From the NCBI RefSeq assembly GCF_020907245.1, contig NZ_JAJJWH010000028.1:1-52710 (forward strand): a DNA stretch of 52,710 nucleotides, in the 5' to 3' direction. The notes under the pieces were generated by a model that saw only the letters and a program-made list of their open reading frames with translations, made no database searches and was not told the origin of the DNA. The stretch's first letter is position 1; every line of letters begins with the position of its first letter. Below are positions 50,858 to 52,710 of the stretch, in pieces. The DNA comes from Pontibacter harenae (GTDB taxonomy: Bacteria; Bacteroidota; Bacteroidia; Cytophagales; Hymenobacteraceae). A program made the position numbers and the translations under genes.

Positions 50858-52063
50858 ATGAAAGAAGCATATATCATTGATGGCATCCGCACCCCGATAG
50901 GCAATTTCGGTGGCACTTTATCAACTATAAGACCAGACGATATGGCTGCGCTGGTGATAAAAGAACTGATGAAGCGTAACCCTTCTGTTGACGGTGCTGA
51001 GATTGCAGACGTGATTTTAGGTTGTGCCAACCAGGCAGGTGAAGATAATCGGAACGTGGCGCGCATGGCACTATTGCTGGCGGGGCTGCCATTCTCTGTA
51101 CCTGGCGAAACTATAAACCGCCTCTGCGCTTCGGGACTTTCAGCTGCCGTGGCAGCCAGCAGGGCCATTCAATGCGGCGACGGTGATTTATTTATAGCGG
51201 GTGGCGTAGAGAATATGACACGCGCGCCTTGGGTGATCTCCAAAGCAAGTACGCCTTTCGGCAGAGATGCCCAGATGTTCGACTCCAGCTTCGGGTGGCG
51301 GTTTGTGAATCCGAAAATGGAGGAGCTCTTCGGTACTGACGGTATGGGCCAAACAGCCGAAAACCTGGCTCAGCGCGACAACATTAGCAGAGAAGATCAG
51401 GACCAATTTGCGTTATGGTCGCAGCAGAAAGCGGCGGCAGCACAGCAGCAGGGACGTTTTGAGGAAGAAATTATACCTGTAGAAATCCTGCAGCGCAGAA
51501 GCGATCCCATTCAGTTTGACAAAGACGAGTTCATCAAACCTGCCACCACCATAGAGGCTTTATCTAGACTTCGCCCTGCCTTCCGCAAAAACGGAACCGT
51601 AACGGCTGGCAATGCATCAGGTTTAAATGATGGTGCTGCGGCTCTTTTATTAGCTTCCGAAGCAGGTATAAAAAAACATAACCTAACTCCAAAAGCACGA
51701 ATGGTAGCCATGGGAGTAGCAGGCGTAGAGCCGCGCTACATGGGCATGGGGCCTGTCCCAGCTTCTCAAAATGCCTTAAAAAAAGCAGGTATAACCATAA
51801 ACGATATCGATGTGATTGAATTAAACGAGGCCTTTGCTTCGCAGTCGCTGGCTTGTATTCGAGGATTAGGATTGGAAGATAAGGACCCGCGCATTAATCC
51901 GAACGGCGGCGCTATTGCCTTAGGGCACCCGCTGGGCATGAGCGGAGCCAGAATACTTAAAACGGCTGCCATTGAGCTGCACAAACAGAACAAGCGCTAT
52001 GCCTTAGTTACTATGTGTGTGGGGGTAGGGCAAGGCTATGCCGTGGTGATAGAAAAAGTATAA
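50858..52063 (+). CDS. paaJ: 3-oxoadipyl-CoA thiolase
   Basis: A 401-residue thiolase. The nucleophile Cys90 is in [11 protein letters not shown], and the active-site His357 ([11 protein letters not shown]) and Cys387 (TMCVGVGQG) are in place. It cleaves 3-oxoadipyl-CoA to succinyl-CoA and acetyl-CoA, the last step of the route; the same type of enzyme serves the beta-ketoadipate pathway. Length is standard. It follows the repeat-bearing gap and precedes paaY by 2 bases. Confidence 0.92.
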   Translation: MKEAYIIDGIRTPIGNFGGTLSTIRPDDMAALVIKELMKRNPSVDGAEIADVILGCANQAGEDNRNVARMALLLAGLPFSVPGETINRLCASGLSAAVAASRAIQCGDGDLFIAGGVENMTRAPWVISKASTPFGRDAQMFDSSFGWRFVNPKMEELFGTDGMGQTAENLAQRDNISREDQDQFALWSQQKAAAAQQQGRFEEEIIPVEILQRRSDPIQFDKDEFIKPATTIEALSRLRPAFRKNGTVTAGNASGLNDGAAALLLASEAGIKKHNLTPKARMVAMGVAGVEPRYMGMGPVPASQNALKKAGITINDIDVIELNEAFASQSLACIRGLGLEDKDPRINPNGGAIALGHPLGMSGARILKTAAIELHKQNKRYALVTMCVGVGQGYAVVIEKV

Positions 52064-52065
52064 CT

Positions 52066-52710
52066 ATGATTTACGAGTTCAACGGCTATAGACCAGTTGT
52101 GCACGAGTTCGCTTTTGTGCATCCGCAGGCGACGGTAACGGGCAACGTGATCATCGGGAAAAATGTGTATATCGGGCCAGGGGCAGCGGTGCGTGGCGAT
52201 TGGGGCGAAATCATTATAGAAGATAATTGCAATGTGCAGGAGAACTGCACCATCCATATGTTTCCAGGCGTTACGGTGCGACTGAAGGAGATGGCACATA
52301 TCGGACACGGAGCCATTATACATGGTGCCACCATCGGCAGAAATGTGCTTGTAGGGATGAACGCCGTGATTATGGATCGGGTGGAGATCGGCGACGAAAG
52401 TATAGTGGGGGCTTTAAGCTTTATCAAGGCAGATGAGAAGATTCCGCCAAGAAGTTTAGTCGTAGGCAATCCGCACAAGATCATTAAACAGGTAAGTGAT
52501 GAAATGATCGGCTGGAAGACCGAAGGCACGAAAATTTATATGAGATTGCCAGCGGATCTGCATGCCACCCTGAAGCCTTACGAGCCTTTGCGCGAGGTGC
52601 CAGCGGATAGGCAGAAGCAGGAGGATAAGTATAAGACGTGGAATGAGACGAAAGGGGGACCTCCCCCTTCCCCCAATGCCGTCAACTTAAGGTTCTTAGT
52701 TCGTATAAAC
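52066..52710 (+). CDS. paaY: PaaY, hexapeptide-repeat protein (carbonic-anhydrase-like), partial at window end
   Basis: The ATG at 52066 opens a frame with no stop before the window ends, 215 codons. Left-handed beta-helix hexapeptide repeats (VTGNVIIGKNVYIGPGAAV, then IGHGAIIHGATIGRNVLVG) match the gamma-carbonic-anhydrase/PaaY family. Residues about 185-199 (DRQKQEDKYKTWNET) are an ordinary tail, after which the frame enters a GC-rich palindrome at 52654-52667 (GGGGGA/TCCCCC), giving GGPPPSPNAVN. Family members are about 200 residues, so the last part may be non-native sequence from a repeat. PaaY acts as a thioesterase on CoA intermediates. It follows paaJ by 2 bases. Confidence 0.88.
   Translation, partial: MIYEFNGYRPVVHEFAFVHPQATVTGNVIIGKNVYIGPGAAVRGDWGEIIIEDNCNVQENCTIHMFPGVTVRLKEMAHIGHGAIIHGATIGRNVLVGMNAVIMDRVEIGDESIVGALSFIKADEKIPPRSLVVGNPHKIIKQVSDEMIGWKTEGTKIYMRLPADLHATLKPYEPLREVPADRQKQEDKYKTWNETKGGPPPSPNAVNLRFLVRIN

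Overview
The window looks like chromosomal DNA of a Bacteroidota member, most likely order Cytophagales near Hymenobacteraceae/Pontibacter. I infer this from gene content and signals, not from a marker gene. The supporting signs are a TamL/TamB pair, a family-97 (SusB-like) glycoside hydrolase, a DUF1573 protein, many lipoproteins with short lipoboxes, weak Shine-Dalgarno sequences, and promoter-like sites of the Bacteroidota form TTTG-N19-TAnnTTTG (best at 24318-24348). There are no rRNA or tRNA genes, CRISPR array, transposase or phage genes. 

Left part (1-12 kb): a DinB-fold protein, an MFS transporter, a small lipoprotein with a 41-residue membrane ORF behind it, an AGCS sodium:amino-acid symporter, a GH97 glycosidase with the residues of the retaining branch, a gene-poor stretch with a decayed ORF and an orphan small ORF, and a three-gene oligopeptide ABC operon (binding lipoprotein plus two permeases) without ATPase genes. 

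11.8-15.4 kb is a visibly AT-rich island: a 66-residue secreted-looking small protein diverges from two tandem paralogues (495 and 502 aa) of an all-helical, repeat-like family with no recognisable DNA-binding domain. It is the best candidate for an undescribed system. It is followed by a UMF1-type MFS gene whose start codon lies in a perfect 18-bp inverted repeat. 

16.8-34.2 kb carries housekeeping and envelope genes: a YtcJ-like amidohydrolase lipoprotein, an AMP-nucleosidase-like enzyme, a small HsdR_N nuclease-fold protein, an LtaS-like membrane sulfatase-fold protein, alanine dehydrogenase, a DUF1573 protein, a fused alpha/beta 2-oxoacid dehydrogenase E1 with an altered thiamine-diphosphate motif, a LuxE-like enzyme, an MtfA-like peptidase with a SEC-C tail, an NtrC-like regulator lacking GAFTGA and Fis HTH, a membrane transglutaminase-fold protein, a TIM-barrel-like lipoprotein and an FRG protein. 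Several genes end in unusually long perfect hairpins. 

34.2-43.9 kb holds the outer-membrane assembly pair tamL and tamB (the latter without an ordinary start codon) and a secreted M28 peptidase. 

44.1-52.7 kb is a phenylacetate degradation cluster in the order paaE, A, B, C, D, G, H, I, J, Y. It encodes the ring epoxidase (A-D with reductase E), the isomerase, the beta-oxidation enzymes, thioesterase and thiolase, and a hexapeptide protein cut by the window edge. Two palindromes of the PaaR operator type precede paaE and paaA. Short palindromic repeats split paaA from paaB and precede paaJ. The CoA ligase (paaK), the ring-opening enzyme (paaZ) and a paaR gene are not in the window.
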